Shown here piece after piece: positions 55,547-63,920 of a stretch of DNA of 64,000 bases. The stretch comes from Leptolyngbya boryana PCC 6306. Lineage in GTDB: Bacteria; Cyanobacteriota; Cyanobacteriia; Leptolyngbyales; Leptolyngbyaceae. The position numbers were made by a program, and so were the translations under genes. A model generated the notes under the pieces. It was not told the DNA's origin. It worked only from the letters and a program-made list of their open reading frames with translations, and made no database searches. Where the stretch lies: contig NZ_KB731324.1 in the NCBI RefSeq assembly GCF_000353285.1, positions 6,191,156 through 6,255,155 on the forward strand. The letters are read 5' to 3'. The stretch's first letter is position 1; the number at the start of each line of letters is the position of its first letter.

Positions 55547-55620
55547 AGACAAAGTTAATTAATTGAAGCGGCAAAGCTTTTAATGGGAACTGAAAAACTT
55601 TCGTACCACATTAGGCTTGC

Positions 55621-57117
55621 TCATCTTCCGCTTTCCTTCGACTGCCTATCATTAGCACAAGCGATCAGACGGATCGTTCCGTTGATGGAACCCAACCCTG
55701 CACACAGACCCAGCCAAAGCATCACATCGGGCATCGCTCGGAAGAGTTGTTGGTAGTTGAAAATGCGATCGCTCATCATCCCTACTAGCCAAGGCATCGC
55801 TAGTATGACAACTAACGGGAAAAACATCCATGCAATATCCAATAGAATTTGCCATCTAGATGTTGCGCGGGTCTTTCGTTTCCACTGAGGAAAATACAGT
55901 AGACTACGAATCGCTAATGCTACACCAATAGTTGTCAAGATTGCGAGACTGATACCCCAGAGATTAATGTTAAAACTATCTGGAGGAAGCATTCCATCTG
56001 TCAGTAATTGAATTAATCCCGCTTTAATTTGCGGTAGTGCAAACGCAATGAGCGACGTTGCACTAATGGTGTAGAGCAGAGCAATACCGTACTTTTCGTC
56101 CGGTAATACCGCAACATCGGTGTAGAACGTAGACAAAATACCATTATGTTGGAGAGTCTTTCTGCCATTTTCCGTTGTGACAAACCATCCCATTGCATAA
56201 GGACTTTTAATTTGCGGTGGTGGCGTATGCATGAGAGCCATACTGTCTAAAGTTAGAAATTGCTTGTCTTCAAACCGTCCCTCATTCGTGTGCAAAATCA
56301 GATACTTCGCCATATCCTCTGCTGTAGAAATAACGCCAGCATTGCCGCCCAGATAGCCCGATAGTTCTTGAGCCGCAAACGGGATTGCGAACGCCATTAG
56401 ATGTCCCGTTGCCATACGATCACCGCGCTGAAGTGCTTCAGCCATTGTTGTGGCATGAAATGTCTGGGACATCTGAAGCGGGATGAAAATGTGCGATCGC
56501 AAATACTCTCCAAAAGATTGACCGCTGACCACTTCCACAACTCGTGCCAAGACATCATAGTTAGGATTGAAATAGTGAAATTGGGTTCCAGGAACCGCAA
56601 CAGGACGAGCTTTTTGCAAACTCTGTATTCGCTCTGCATGTGTAGTGGGTTGGGGTAGAAATGCTTCTGAAAAGCTCAGGTCAGATAACCCACTGGTGTG
56701 ATTCAGTAAGTGACGAATCGTGATTAGATCAGCCGTTTTAGTATCAGCCAGAGTGAAGTTTGGCAGGTGTTGTTTCACAGGGGCATCCAAATCAATTTTC
56801 CCAGTTTCTACTAATTGCAGCACAGCGATCGCTGTAAAGGATTTGCTCAGTGAGGCGATCGGAAATTGGGTTTGTGGCGTGACAGGTTGCTGAGCGATCG
56901 CTTTACCATAGCCTTTGACATACATCACCTGATTTTCGTGGGTAATTGCTAAAGCTAGACCAGGAATGTGTTGAGTGGTCATCTGGTGAGTAATGAAGCG
57001 ATCGATTTTCATCTCAAGGCTTGGCTGAACCGCGTTTGCTCTGAGTTGGAACACCAGCACAATCAACGTCCCTAGCAGAAGTAATCTGTAGCGCAACCTC
57101 ATTCTGTCTTTCATCAT
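55621..57117 (-). CDS. Beta-lactamase-family serine hydrolase with C-terminal membrane helices
   Basis: 498 residues. Signal-anchor sequence first (LLLLGTLIVLVFQL). The catalytic set of class C-like hydrolases is present: Ser89-x-x-Lys92 (SLSK), Tyr-x-Asn in HYFNPNYD, and HNG replacing KTG near residue 320. The last ~150 residues carry about four membrane helices, an architecture shared with FmtA/EstB-like or D-aminopeptidase-like proteins. Likely acts on peptidoglycan peptides or esters, not necessarily on beta-lactams. First gene of the reverse-strand part of the island as read from the centre. Confidence 0.82.
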   Translation of the reverse strand: MMKDRMRLRYRLLLLGTLIVLVFQLRANAVQPSLEMKIDRFITHQMTTQHIPGLALAITHENQVMYVKGYGKAIAQQPVTPQTQFPIASLSKSFTAIAVLQLVETGKIDLDAPVKQHLPNFTLADTKTADLITIRHLLNHTSGLSDLSFSEAFLPQPTTHAERIQSLQKARPVAVPGTQFHYFNPNYDVLARVVEVVSGQSFGEYLRSHIFIPLQMSQTFHATTMAEALQRGDRMATGHLMAFAIPFAAQELSGYLGGNAGVISTAEDMAKYLILHTNEGRFEDKQFLTLDSMALMHTPPPQIKSPYAMGWFVTTENGRKTLQHNGILSTFYTDVAVLPDEKYGIALLYTISATSLIAFALPQIKAGLIQLLTDGMLPPDSFNINLWGISLAILTTIGVALAIRSLLYFPQWKRKTRATSRWQILLDIAWMFFPLVVILAMPWLVGMMSDRIFNYQQLFRAMPDVMLWLGLCAGLGSINGTIRLIACANDRQSKESGR

Positions 57118-57189
57118 CGCTAGTCAACTTACGCGATCGCGTCTCTTTTTCCAGAATAGATCGTTTAGATCGCCTCACTTGAAAATAGG

Positions 57190-57804
57190 TCAAGTGGTTA
57201 ACTGTTCCAGCGTGAAGTAGTACGAGGCATCCCCCGTTTTGAATAGCCTATACCAGGCTTCTAAGACGGGAGGCTCGTAAAGGTCGAGTTTCTTGAAGAT
57301 GTGGTAGGCAAACTCAAGGGGTGCAGTGGAGTTCGCTGTAATGACATTACCGGAAGTAACAACGGGCTGATTTTGATACAGGGCTGCCCCTCGATAATTT
57401 GTTACTTGCAGATACTCTGGGGCATTGCTGGTGTGAGGAATATCATCCAGAATGCCAGCACGTGCCAATCCTGCGGTTGCACCACAGATAGCAGCAACCG
57501 GAATATTCGCTGCCAACAATGCTTTCGTAGACTCCAGAATTTTCGAGTTTTCACCTCTATCCCAAGCTTCGCCACCTGGCAAAATCAGCATAGCTCCCGG
57601 TTCCAATTCATCGAGGGTGATATCAGGAAGAATTGTGAGTCCGCCGATTGTGGCGACAGGTTCAGCGTCTAAACCAACCGTTTGGATCTGATACTGTCCC
57701 GGCTGTTTTTGCATATCTGGATTATTGATTCCAGCGACAGCATATCCTGTTTCCCAGTCAGCAAGCGTGTTAAATACAAACAGATGAACAATTTGTTTTT
57801 CCAT
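57190..57804 (-). CDS. DJ-1/PfpI family protein
   Basis: 204 residues. Nucleophile elbow AAICGATAGLARAG with the conserved Cys near residue 106; opening VHLFVFNTLADWETGYA fits the DJ-1/PfpI glutamine-amidotransferase-like branch. Members act as glyoxalases, proteases or chaperones. The close neighbourhood of two VOC genes suggests electrophile or aldehyde stress. ATG at 57804. Confidence 0.85.
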   Translation of the reverse strand: MEKQIVHLFVFNTLADWETGYAVAGINNPDMQKQPGQYQIQTVGLDAEPVATIGGLTILPDITLDELEPGAMLILPGGEAWDRGENSKILESTKALLAANIPVAAICGATAGLARAGILDDIPHTSNAPEYLQVTNYRGAALYQNQPVVTSGNVITANSTAPLEFAYHIFKKLDLYEPPVLEAWYRLFKTGDASYYFTLEQLTT

Positions 57805-57909
57805 AAAACATCTCCTAATCTCTAAACCTGCACGTGGGGAGGAAATAGCCCAAAACCAATCATGCGAGGTGGAATATCTTGAATTACGTTGCTTCCTCTT
57901 CCAAAAAGC

Positions 57910-58476
57910 TCAATTAACCGAACGGGGCAAAGGAAATAAATGCTCCCATGATTCTCTGGTAAGCTGCCACTTAATCTGGCTCCACCCCTGCATCTGCATC
58001 CAGTCAGAACCCGGTTGTGCATCGAGCACCTGGAATCCGTAACGTTCTGCTAGCCGGGATACTCTCAGGTTAGCACTCACAGAAATACCGATAATTTCCT
58101 CCAGTCCCAAATTGCGGAACCCAAAATCAATCAGTGCTTTCCCGATTTCGATCGCATAGGCATAACGCCCCCAGTACAGAGGTGCTAGCTCAATGCCAAG
58201 TTCTGCCTGCCCAGTAGCATCATTATCCTGCCGCAATCCACCACAGCCAATTAATTCCAGATTGCGGCGATCGATGACTGCTAACTGGTAATTGCATCGC
58301 GGAACGTCGGTTGCCCACTGCATAAACCGTTGAAACAGTTGATCAGTAAAGTCAGGTGTCACTTCTTCCGGTGAACAGAACTCGGCATAACGAGGGTCAG
58401 CATGATAGGCAAGGAATGCAGGCTCATCCTCCTGAACAAAATCACGTAGAAGAAATCGTTTGGTGATAATCTCCAC
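57910..58476 (-). CDS. GNAT acetyltransferase, RimJ/RimL type
   Basis: 188 residues. ITKRFLLRDFVQEDEPAFLAYHADPRY is the RimJ-type beginning, and LGIELAPLYWGRYAYAIEIGKALIDFGF is the acetyl-CoA-binding motif A (here without the full Q/RxxGxG/A). The start is GTG at 58476, with AGGA five bases ahead. Substrate unknown. Confidence 0.82.
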   Translation of the reverse strand: MEIITKRFLLRDFVQEDEPAFLAYHADPRYAEFCSPEEVTPDFTDQLFQRFMQWATDVPRCNYQLAVIDRRNLELIGCGGLRQDNDATGQAELGIELAPLYWGRYAYAIEIGKALIDFGFRNLGLEEIIGISVSANLRVSRLAERYGFQVLDAQPGSDWMQMQGWSQIKWQLTRESWEHLFPLPRSVN

Positions 58477-58497
58477 AGCTTCCTACCCAATGAACAG

Positions 58498-58902
58498 CTA
58501 TCTATTGGTCAAATCAAAATGAGGGTTCCAGGCGACTTCCCACAGGTAACCATCTGGATCGGCGAAGTAGCCAGAATATCCACCCCAATCAGTATCTTGT
58601 GCAGGTTTGAGCATGGTAGCTCCTGCCGCTCTTGCTTGTTCAAGGACGGCATCGACCGCTTCCTTCGACTTCACATTGTGTGCCAGAGTAAACCCTGAAA
58701 AACCACTTCCTGCTGCTGAAATGTGAGCATCGGCTGCAAGTGCCTCACGCGCATAAAGAGCCAACCAGGTTCCTCTAAGATTCAAAAAAGTCACACCCTC
58801 AAACTCTTCTTTCGCAGGTAAACCCAACCCCTGCTTGTAAAAGGCAGTGGAGCGAACAAGGTCAGAAACTCCGAGCGTAATCAAGCTGATGTAGGGTTCC
58901 AT
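58498..58902 (-). CDS. VOC/glyoxalase-fold protein
   Basis: 134 residues. LITLGVSDLVRSTAFYKQGLGLP and DTDWGGYSGYFADPDGYLWEVAWNP are typical glyoxalase/bleomycin-resistance (VOC) half-modules, including the metal-ligand Glu. Reaction unknown. ATG at 58902, no other start needed. Confidence 0.85.
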   Translation of the reverse strand: MEPYISLITLGVSDLVRSTAFYKQGLGLPAKEEFEGVTFLNLRGTWLALYAREALAADAHISAAGSGFSGFTLAHNVKSKEAVDAVLEQARAAGATMLKPAQDTDWGGYSGYFADPDGYLWEVAWNPHFDLTNR

Positions 58903-59093
58903 AAGTTAGATGGTTCGTCATGTACTCCTTAAGTTCTATCGCTTTCCTGTTGGTTTGTGAGAGAGGCGGGCTGGGGAAGCGTGAATTGATTTACGTGCTG
59001 AAATAAACAGGAAGAGAGGAATTCTCATACGTCGCTCATATTCCTCCTGGCTTGAGAAATTTTGAGCTTGCGGGCGTGATTCTCGGATATGTT

Positions 59094-59378
59094 CTAGCGA
59101 TTGGTTTGTTTGAATAGTCCGGCAGCTAGCAAAACAATACCCGTTAAGAGGAGATAAGCGTTTTGAAGAAGATAACTGTCAGCAATGATTTTTCTTAAGG
59201 CAATGATCTCTGGACTATCCGTTAAGACGCTACCGCGTTGATTAACCAGTGACGAGATTAATAAATTAAGACGAAGGCTAACAAGTGACGGTAGAAAAAA
59301 TAGAATAATGAAGGCGATCGCAATCATTTTGATGCCGATCAGGACTAAGTTGGAACTGGAAGAAAAACGTCGCAACAT
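59094..59378 (-). CDS. Unknown small membrane protein
   Basis: 94 residues, ATG at 59378. Two membrane helices (LVLIGIKMIAIAFIILFFLPSLVSL and NAYLLLTGIVLLAAGLF) with a polar loop between. No family recognised. It lies in the reverse-strand series of the island, with spacers of 190 and 88 bases on each side. Confidence 0.5.
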   Translation of the reverse strand: MLRRFSSSSNLVLIGIKMIAIAFIILFFLPSLVSLRLNLLISSLVNQRGSVLTDSPEIIALRKIIADSYLLQNAYLLLTGIVLLAAGLFKQTNR

Positions 59379-59466
59379 GGTTGATTTATCGGGGAATGAG
59401 AATCTGCGAGAGTCATCCTTGATTGGTCATCCTGTCCCTTTATCTTCTGCTAAGCGAGTTTGATGT

Positions 59467-60027
59467 TCATATCTCCTGCGCCCAAAGTTGAGGATAACGA
59501 GTGATTGCCCCATAATCATCTACTTCTAAAACATTGGCATAGCCTGCATCGGGCGATGTGTACTTGTAGCTATCGTGGGATAATCGGTGGTAGTGTTGTT
59601 CCAATCGTTTCAGCATGAAGTCTGGAAAATCTAGCCATGCAGCAGGGGCTGGCGATCGCGCTCCAACCGCCAACGCCAACCGACGAATGGCAATCAAATT
59701 AGTGGCTGGAGTAAATCCTAGATCTAAATCAATGCAGTCTGCTGCGTTCTGTAATTCTTTGTCATTGATACTCCAACGATTATTTGGAGTACGAGCAATT
59801 GTCAGAGCAATGATTGATTTACCGATATAACCTGAAATGTTTGCGGTGCGGGTTTCCCAGTTGCTATCAGTATTCACTTCATAGGATAAAAGACAAGGCT
59901 GTTGCTCAGACAAGAAGATGGCTGTTCCAGATAATTGCCAACCATCACCAGACTTCCAGAGACAACAACTATCGTGTCCAGGACAATCTAATCTGCGCCG
60001 AAGAATTGTATATTCCAGTGAATTCAT
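59467..60027 (-). CDS. DUF1089 (putative glycolipid-binding) protein
   Basis: 186 residues. The family's pattern shows in GHDSCCLWKSGDGWQLSGTAIF, LLSYEVNTDSNWETRTANISGYIG and IDLDLGFTPATNLIAIRRL. Cytoplasmic beta-rich proteins; the glycolipid-binding name is historical and the function untested. The next gene downstream in transcription is unlinked. The DUF1772 gene ends seven bases upstream, so they are probably co-transcribed. Confidence 0.82.
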   Translation of the reverse strand: MNSLEYTILRRRLDCPGHDSCCLWKSGDGWQLSGTAIFLSEQQPCLLSYEVNTDSNWETRTANISGYIGKSIIALTIARTPNNRWSINDKELQNAADCIDLDLGFTPATNLIAIRRLALAVGARSPAPAAWLDFPDFMLKRLEQHYHRLSHDSYKYTSPDAGYANVLEVDDYGAITRYPQLWAQEI

Positions 60028-60033
60028 CGGACT

Positions 60034-60540
60034 CTACGGTTTTGGTGAAGCATTGAGTGCCATTGTGAATAAGGCGGCTGCGATGAATGCGGCGATCGCC
60101 CGCACATGATTCCAAAACGTCCAATTCGTCAGGTATCTAGCCCAGAGATTTGCACCTTCTGGACTGTTGGGATTGGCAGCAGCTAACGCATCATTCAGCG
60201 GAACGTTAAACACCATTGTCACTCCAAAACAACCGATCAGGTAGAACAAAGCACTGACCAGCAAATAAGCAGTACCGGGTTGTTGCCATCGGAGGAGTGA
60301 AAAGGCAATTAAAATCAGACAAACAAGACTCGTCCCCAGAAATGCAGCCATAAACCAGGGATTAATCACCGTAATGTTGATGGATTGCATCGTGGCAATT
60401 CCCTGAGCGGGAGGTTGTTGAGCCAGAGCGTTCATAACAAAGGTTGAGAAGGCGAAGAATACTCCAGCGATCACCCCACACCCAAGGGCTGCAAATAGTT
60501 TCAGAATATACAGATATGTAATTCCTACCATAACCAGCAT
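60034..60540 (-). CDS. DUF1772 (anthrone-oxygenase-like) membrane protein
   Basis: 168 residues with four membrane helices. GVFFAFSTFVMNALAQ and GCFGVTMVFNVPLNDALA...W.RYL..W..WNHVR are the DUF1772 hallmarks. Fungal relatives oxidise anthrones; bacterial ones are unassigned. Gene order with an azoreductase seven bases upstream suggests quinone or aromatic redox chemistry. ATG at 60540. Confidence 0.85.
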   Translation of the reverse strand: MLVMVGITYLYILKLFAALGCGVIAGVFFAFSTFVMNALAQQPPAQGIATMQSINITVINPWFMAAFLGTSLVCLILIAFSLLRWQQPGTAYLLVSALFYLIGCFGVTMVFNVPLNDALAAANPNSPEGANLWARYLTNWTFWNHVRAIAAFIAAALFTMALNASPKP

Positions 60541-60546
60541 TTACTC

Positions 60547-61179
60547 CTATGCAGCAACTAGCTCAGCGATTTTGTGACGAGCATTGGCAATTGATTCTGC
60601 TAACGTTTGTCCACCAGACTCATCATTTTCGACGTGAACAAAGGTAATATCTGTGATACCCATAAACTCGAAAACGGTTGCGAGGTAAGGGTCATGATGG
60701 TTCATGGCTTCGTAGCGTCCACTTGGTTGAAAGCCAGAATCCCCCCGTGCTTCAATGATATACATTTTCTTGTCGAGGACGAGCGGTGTATACACATTAC
60801 CAGACTCATTGGATTCAATATCAACGGTGCGCCCGATGCGAACAATTTGGTCGATATACGCCTTGAATCCGCTGGGAACGCTAAAGTTATACATGGGAAC
60901 ACCGATGACATAAATATCTGCTGCCAGAAATTCGTCTACCAGTTGATCACTGAGGCGAATCGCTTCCTGGAGTCGGGGGGTGTATTGTTCGGGCGATGAA
61001 AAAGCTGCTGCAATCCAGGCTTCATAGACATGTGGAATGGGATTGCGACCCACATCTCGATAAGCGATCGCATCATTGGGATGGCTCTGTTGCGACTGTT
61101 GGACAAACTCACGAGTCATACGACGAGAATGAGAACGCTCTCCACGGGGACTTGCATCAATGTGTAGCAACTGTGCCAT
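60547..61179 (-). CDS. azoR: FMN-dependent NADH:quinone/azo reductase
   Basis: 210 residues. AQLLHIDASPRGERSHSRRM (phosphate-binding loop), IGVPMYNFSVPSGFKAYIDQI and the EARGDSGF segment fit AzoR/flavodoxin-fold quinone reductases. It carries two-electron reduction of quinones, protecting against thiol stress. ATG at 61179, with GGAGAAACAA before it. First gene of the unit azoR-DUF1772-DUF1089. Confidence 0.88.
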   Translation of the reverse strand: MAQLLHIDASPRGERSHSRRMTREFVQQSQQSHPNDAIAYRDVGRNPIPHVYEAWIAAAFSSPEQYTPRLQEAIRLSDQLVDEFLAADIYVIGVPMYNFSVPSGFKAYIDQIVRIGRTVDIESNESGNVYTPLVLDKKMYIIEARGDSGFQPSGRYEAMNHHDPYLATVFEFMGITDITFVHVENDESGGQTLAESIANARHKIAELVAA

Positions 61180-61394
61180 TTGTTTCTCCTAATTCACAGA
61201 TTGATTTCTTCAGACCCTTTATAAATTAGGAAAATGCTCTATCGTCTCGCTATCTTATTCTTGCAGCACTATCACCTTCCTGAGATGAGTTGCTGAACAA
61301 GCAGTGATCAACGATCTATCCAAAGACAGATAAATTTTGCTCTCACCTGGTTGGGTGAAGTGAGTTAAGACGGTGATTTGAGAGGGTACTGTGT

Positions 61395-61967
61395 ATGTCT
61401 AAACTCATTTATCTAATTTCTTGTACGGTCGATCGCTTTATTGCCCGTAAAGATGGTTCGTTTGATTTCTTTCTAATGGAGGGAGAACACGTTGCGGATT
61501 TGCTTTCTACTTTTCCTGAAACGATTCCAGATCATTTGCGAGGAATGTTAGGCATTACGGTTGAGAATCAGCACTTTGATAGCGTTTTGATGGGACGCAG
61601 AACTTACGAAGTTGGCGTTAAAGAGGGAATTACAAATCCCTACCCGCACATGAAGCAGTATCTTTTTTCCCGTACTCTTCAGCAAAGCCCCGATCCTGCC
61701 GTTGAACTGGTTTCATCTGATCCAGCTACCTTTGTTCAAGCACTCAAACAGCGATCGGGTAAAGATATTTGGTTGTGTGGGGGTGGAGATTTAGCCACTG
61801 TTCTGTTTCCAGCGATCGATGAGGTGGTTTTGAAAGTACATCCCTTTCTCCTTGGTTCAGGGATTCCACTCTTCTCTGGAAAGATTCCACTCACTTCTCT
61901 GGAATTAACCGACAGCAAAATTTATAAGAACGGTTTCATGTTGTTGCACTATCAAGTGAATCATTAA
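61395..61967 (+). CDS. RibD C-terminal / dihydrofolate-reductase-like protein
   Basis: 190 residues. KLIYLISCTVDRFIARKDGSFDF is the DHFR-fold opening of the RibD_C family, with MGRRTYEVG, IWLCGGGDLATVLF and PFLLGSGIPLF (NADPH sites). Not a full RibD (no deaminase). Substrate unknown. ATG at 61395. Ends overlapping the convergent WYL regulator by four bases. Confidence 0.85.
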   Translation: MSKLIYLISCTVDRFIARKDGSFDFFLMEGEHVADLLSTFPETIPDHLRGMLGITVENQHFDSVLMGRRTYEVGVKEGITNPYPHMKQYLFSRTLQQSPDPAVELVSSDPATFVQALKQRSGKDIWLCGGGDLATVLFPAIDEVVLKVHPFLLGSGIPLFSGKIPLTSLELTDSKIYKNGFMLLHYQVNH

Positions 61968-62935
61968 GCCATGCCTTTGGTATAAAGTGAGATCGCCTCT
62001 TTTGCTGCTTGCAACACGCGATCTCGTAACTCTAGGGGTTCAATTACTTCCATCTGTCCACCAAACCCCAATACATAGGCGCAAGCTGCTTTCTCAATAT
62101 CAAACCGAAGTGAGATATGAACCCACCTATCAGCATCGGGGGCATCAATCATCTGTTCGATACGAGCAAAGTACCCCGCATAACGTAGCCAGGGCATTGC
62201 CTCGGGAGCAACTCGCACCGTTACGCCATAGTAAGGGAGATTTGCTTTGAACTCCATCATCGATCGCTGCCAATAGTTAGCTAAATTGAACCCAACTGGA
62301 CGAATACAATGAGAATCCAGCAGCACGGCATTCTGCACTCGTGAAATGCGGTAAGAGCGAACGTCTTCATCCACTGCCGCGACCAGATACCAGACACTCC
62401 CTTTGGCAACTAATCCCAACGGGTTGACCAATCGTTCAATTCGCTGACCGTTTCCGCGTTCGTAGCTCAACAAAACTTGCCGTTCCTGCCAAATGGCGGC
62501 TTGCAAAACCGGAAATGCTGACATTTCTTCATCCCAGTGCTGCCATCCAGTTGGGTCAACGTGGATGCGCTGGCTCACTATTTCTGCTTGCTGACGATTG
62601 GCGGCGGGTAAGGCGGCTAGAAGCTTGAGTAACGCAGCTTCAAACGCCTGACCCCACCCTAAATCTGCAAGTAGATGGGGCGACTTTGGCACAAATAACG
62701 CCTGAATTTCTGCCAGGTTGAGTCCGGTCAGCGTGGTTTGATACTGCTCCAACAACCCCCATCCACCACCCTTACCCCGTTCTGTCACTACTGGAACTCC
62801 TGCACTGCTGAGAGCATCCATATCTCGATGAATGGTACGCTCAGACACTTCCAGTCGCTCTGCCAGTTCTCGTGTGGTTAAGCGAGTATGAACCTGCAAC
62901 AGCATTAGGATAGAGAGGAGACGATCGGCACGCAT
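61964..62935 (-). CDS. WYL-domain transcription regulator (YafY type)
   Basis: 323 residues. N-terminal winged helix (LLSILMLLQVHTRLTTRELAERLEVSERTIHRDMDAL) followed by a WYL domain (LVNPLGLVAKGSVWYLVAAV with W-Y-L) and a WCX tail. Such regulators sense ligands and control neighbouring genes; it is divergent from the ester-cyclase-like remnant at 63044, a usual pairing. ATG at 62935. Confidence 0.9.
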   Translation of the reverse strand: MRADRLLSILMLLQVHTRLTTRELAERLEVSERTIHRDMDALSSAGVPVVTERGKGGGWGLLEQYQTTLTGLNLAEIQALFVPKSPHLLADLGWGQAFEAALLKLLAALPAANRQQAEIVSQRIHVDPTGWQHWDEEMSAFPVLQAAIWQERQVLLSYERGNGQRIERLVNPLGLVAKGSVWYLVAAVDEDVRSYRISRVQNAVLLDSHCIRPVGFNLANYWQRSMMEFKANLPYYGVTVRVAPEAMPWLRYAGYFARIEQMIDAPDADRWVHISLRFDIEKAACAYVLGFGGQMEVIEPLELRDRVLQAAKEAISLYTKGMA

Positions 62936-63043
62936 AACGATTTCTGGAACCCTGGCAACTTCTTCTACACTAACGCCGAAATATGACAGGGGGTGTCATG
63001 AAGTCGCCCTTATGCTGTGAGCATGACCGTTGGAGGAAAGCTA

Positions 63044-63109
63044 ATGACGACCAATGACACGCTTGATCGCAACAAAGCCATCTATCGACGTTATATCCAA
63101 CAGGGGTAG
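63044..63109 (+). pseudogene. N-terminal remnant of a SnoaL/ester-cyclase-like gene
   Basis: GGAGG eight bases before ATG 63044, then MTTNDTLDRNKAIYRRYIQQG and a stop. This matches the opening of SnoaL-like ester cyclases, which continue with a WNxGN.. core; the remainder is missing. The break falls about 45 bases before the IS1-like element, and the intervening sequence (TAGTCCTAAACAGG...) is not part of either. Confidence 0.6.
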
Positions 63110-63219
63110 TCCTAAACAGGTAAGGATAAAATGAAAGCTGATGTTTAGGTTTTCGGTAGTGTTCTAGATATGTGGATATATGGCAGAATGAAAACGATGT
63201 GTTAGAGGGCTGAGTCGAG

Positions 63220-63507
63220 ATGGTCCTAGAACCTGTTCAATGTCCCGATTGCCAGAGTGTGGATGTCGTTAAGCATGGTCGCAGTGCTGCTGGAAAACAA
63301 CGGTATTGTTGCCGTAACTTAGAGTGTTCGAGACGATCATTTATCTTGAACTTTAGCTATCGAGGACGACTGCCTGAAGTCAAAGCGCAAATCAGCGACA
63401 TGGCAATCAACGGCAGTGGTATTCGTGATACCGCCAGAGTGTTGAAGATTAGCCCAACGACTGTGATTGAAACGCTGAAAAAAAGTCAAGTCAACTTGAA
63501 CAAGTAA
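63220..63507 (+). CDS. IS1-type InsA, copy 2
   Basis: 95 residues; MVLEPVQCPDCQSVDVVKHG with the Cys pattern CPDC...CRNLEC and HTH DTARVLKISPTTVIE. Contains CTG followed by seven A: a -1 slip there leads into the InsB frame, as in IS1. Confidence 0.87.
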   Translation: MVLEPVQCPDCQSVDVVKHGRSAAGKQRYCCRNLECSRRSFILNFSYRGRLPEVKAQISDMAINGSGIRDTARVLKISPTTVIETLKKSQVNLNK

Positions 63508-63551
63508 ACATAAGTCTGCTCGAACAGCACCAACCGGATAACACGGCAGTC

Positions 63552-63920
63552 ATGGTCGTCAGAGTCGAGGCGGCGGAGATGGACGAGATGTGGAGTTTTG
63601 TCGAGTCAAAGCAGCATCAACGATGGTTGTGGCACGCGATTGACCATCAAACTGGAAAAGTCCTTGCCTATGTGCTAGCCACCCATGAAGACTCAGCTCT
63701 TAAGCAACTTCAGCAACTGTTAGCTCCTTTTTCGATTCAACGGTTTTACACCGATAGTTGGGGAGCTTACTTGCGATTGCTAGATGAGCAGCACCATACG
63801 GTTGGCAAAGCCAACACACAGCGCATTGAGCGGAAACATCTAACTTTGAGAACTCGGATCAAGCGGCTTGCCAGAAAGACGATCTGTTTTCCAAGACTGA
63901 GAAGATGCATGATACTGTGA
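63552..63920 (+). CDS. IS1-type InsB frame, copy 2, with a shifted C-terminus
   Basis: The frame is in -1 relative to InsA and is open back to the A7 run, so an InsAB fusion is possible. Catalytic residues: AAEMDEMWSFV, RFYTDSWGAY, QRIERKHLTLR. Near the end, TGTTTTCC lacks one T compared with copy 1, so the last ~24 residues (expected VIGLFINRHEFGRAV) are replaced by PRLRRCMIL and a stop. Confidence 0.8.
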   Translation: MVVRVEAAEMDEMWSFVESKQHQRWLWHAIDHQTGKVLAYVLATHEDSALKQLQQLLAPFSIQRFYTDSWGAYLRLLDEQHHTVGKANTQRIERKHLTLRTRIKRLARKTICFPRLRRCMIL

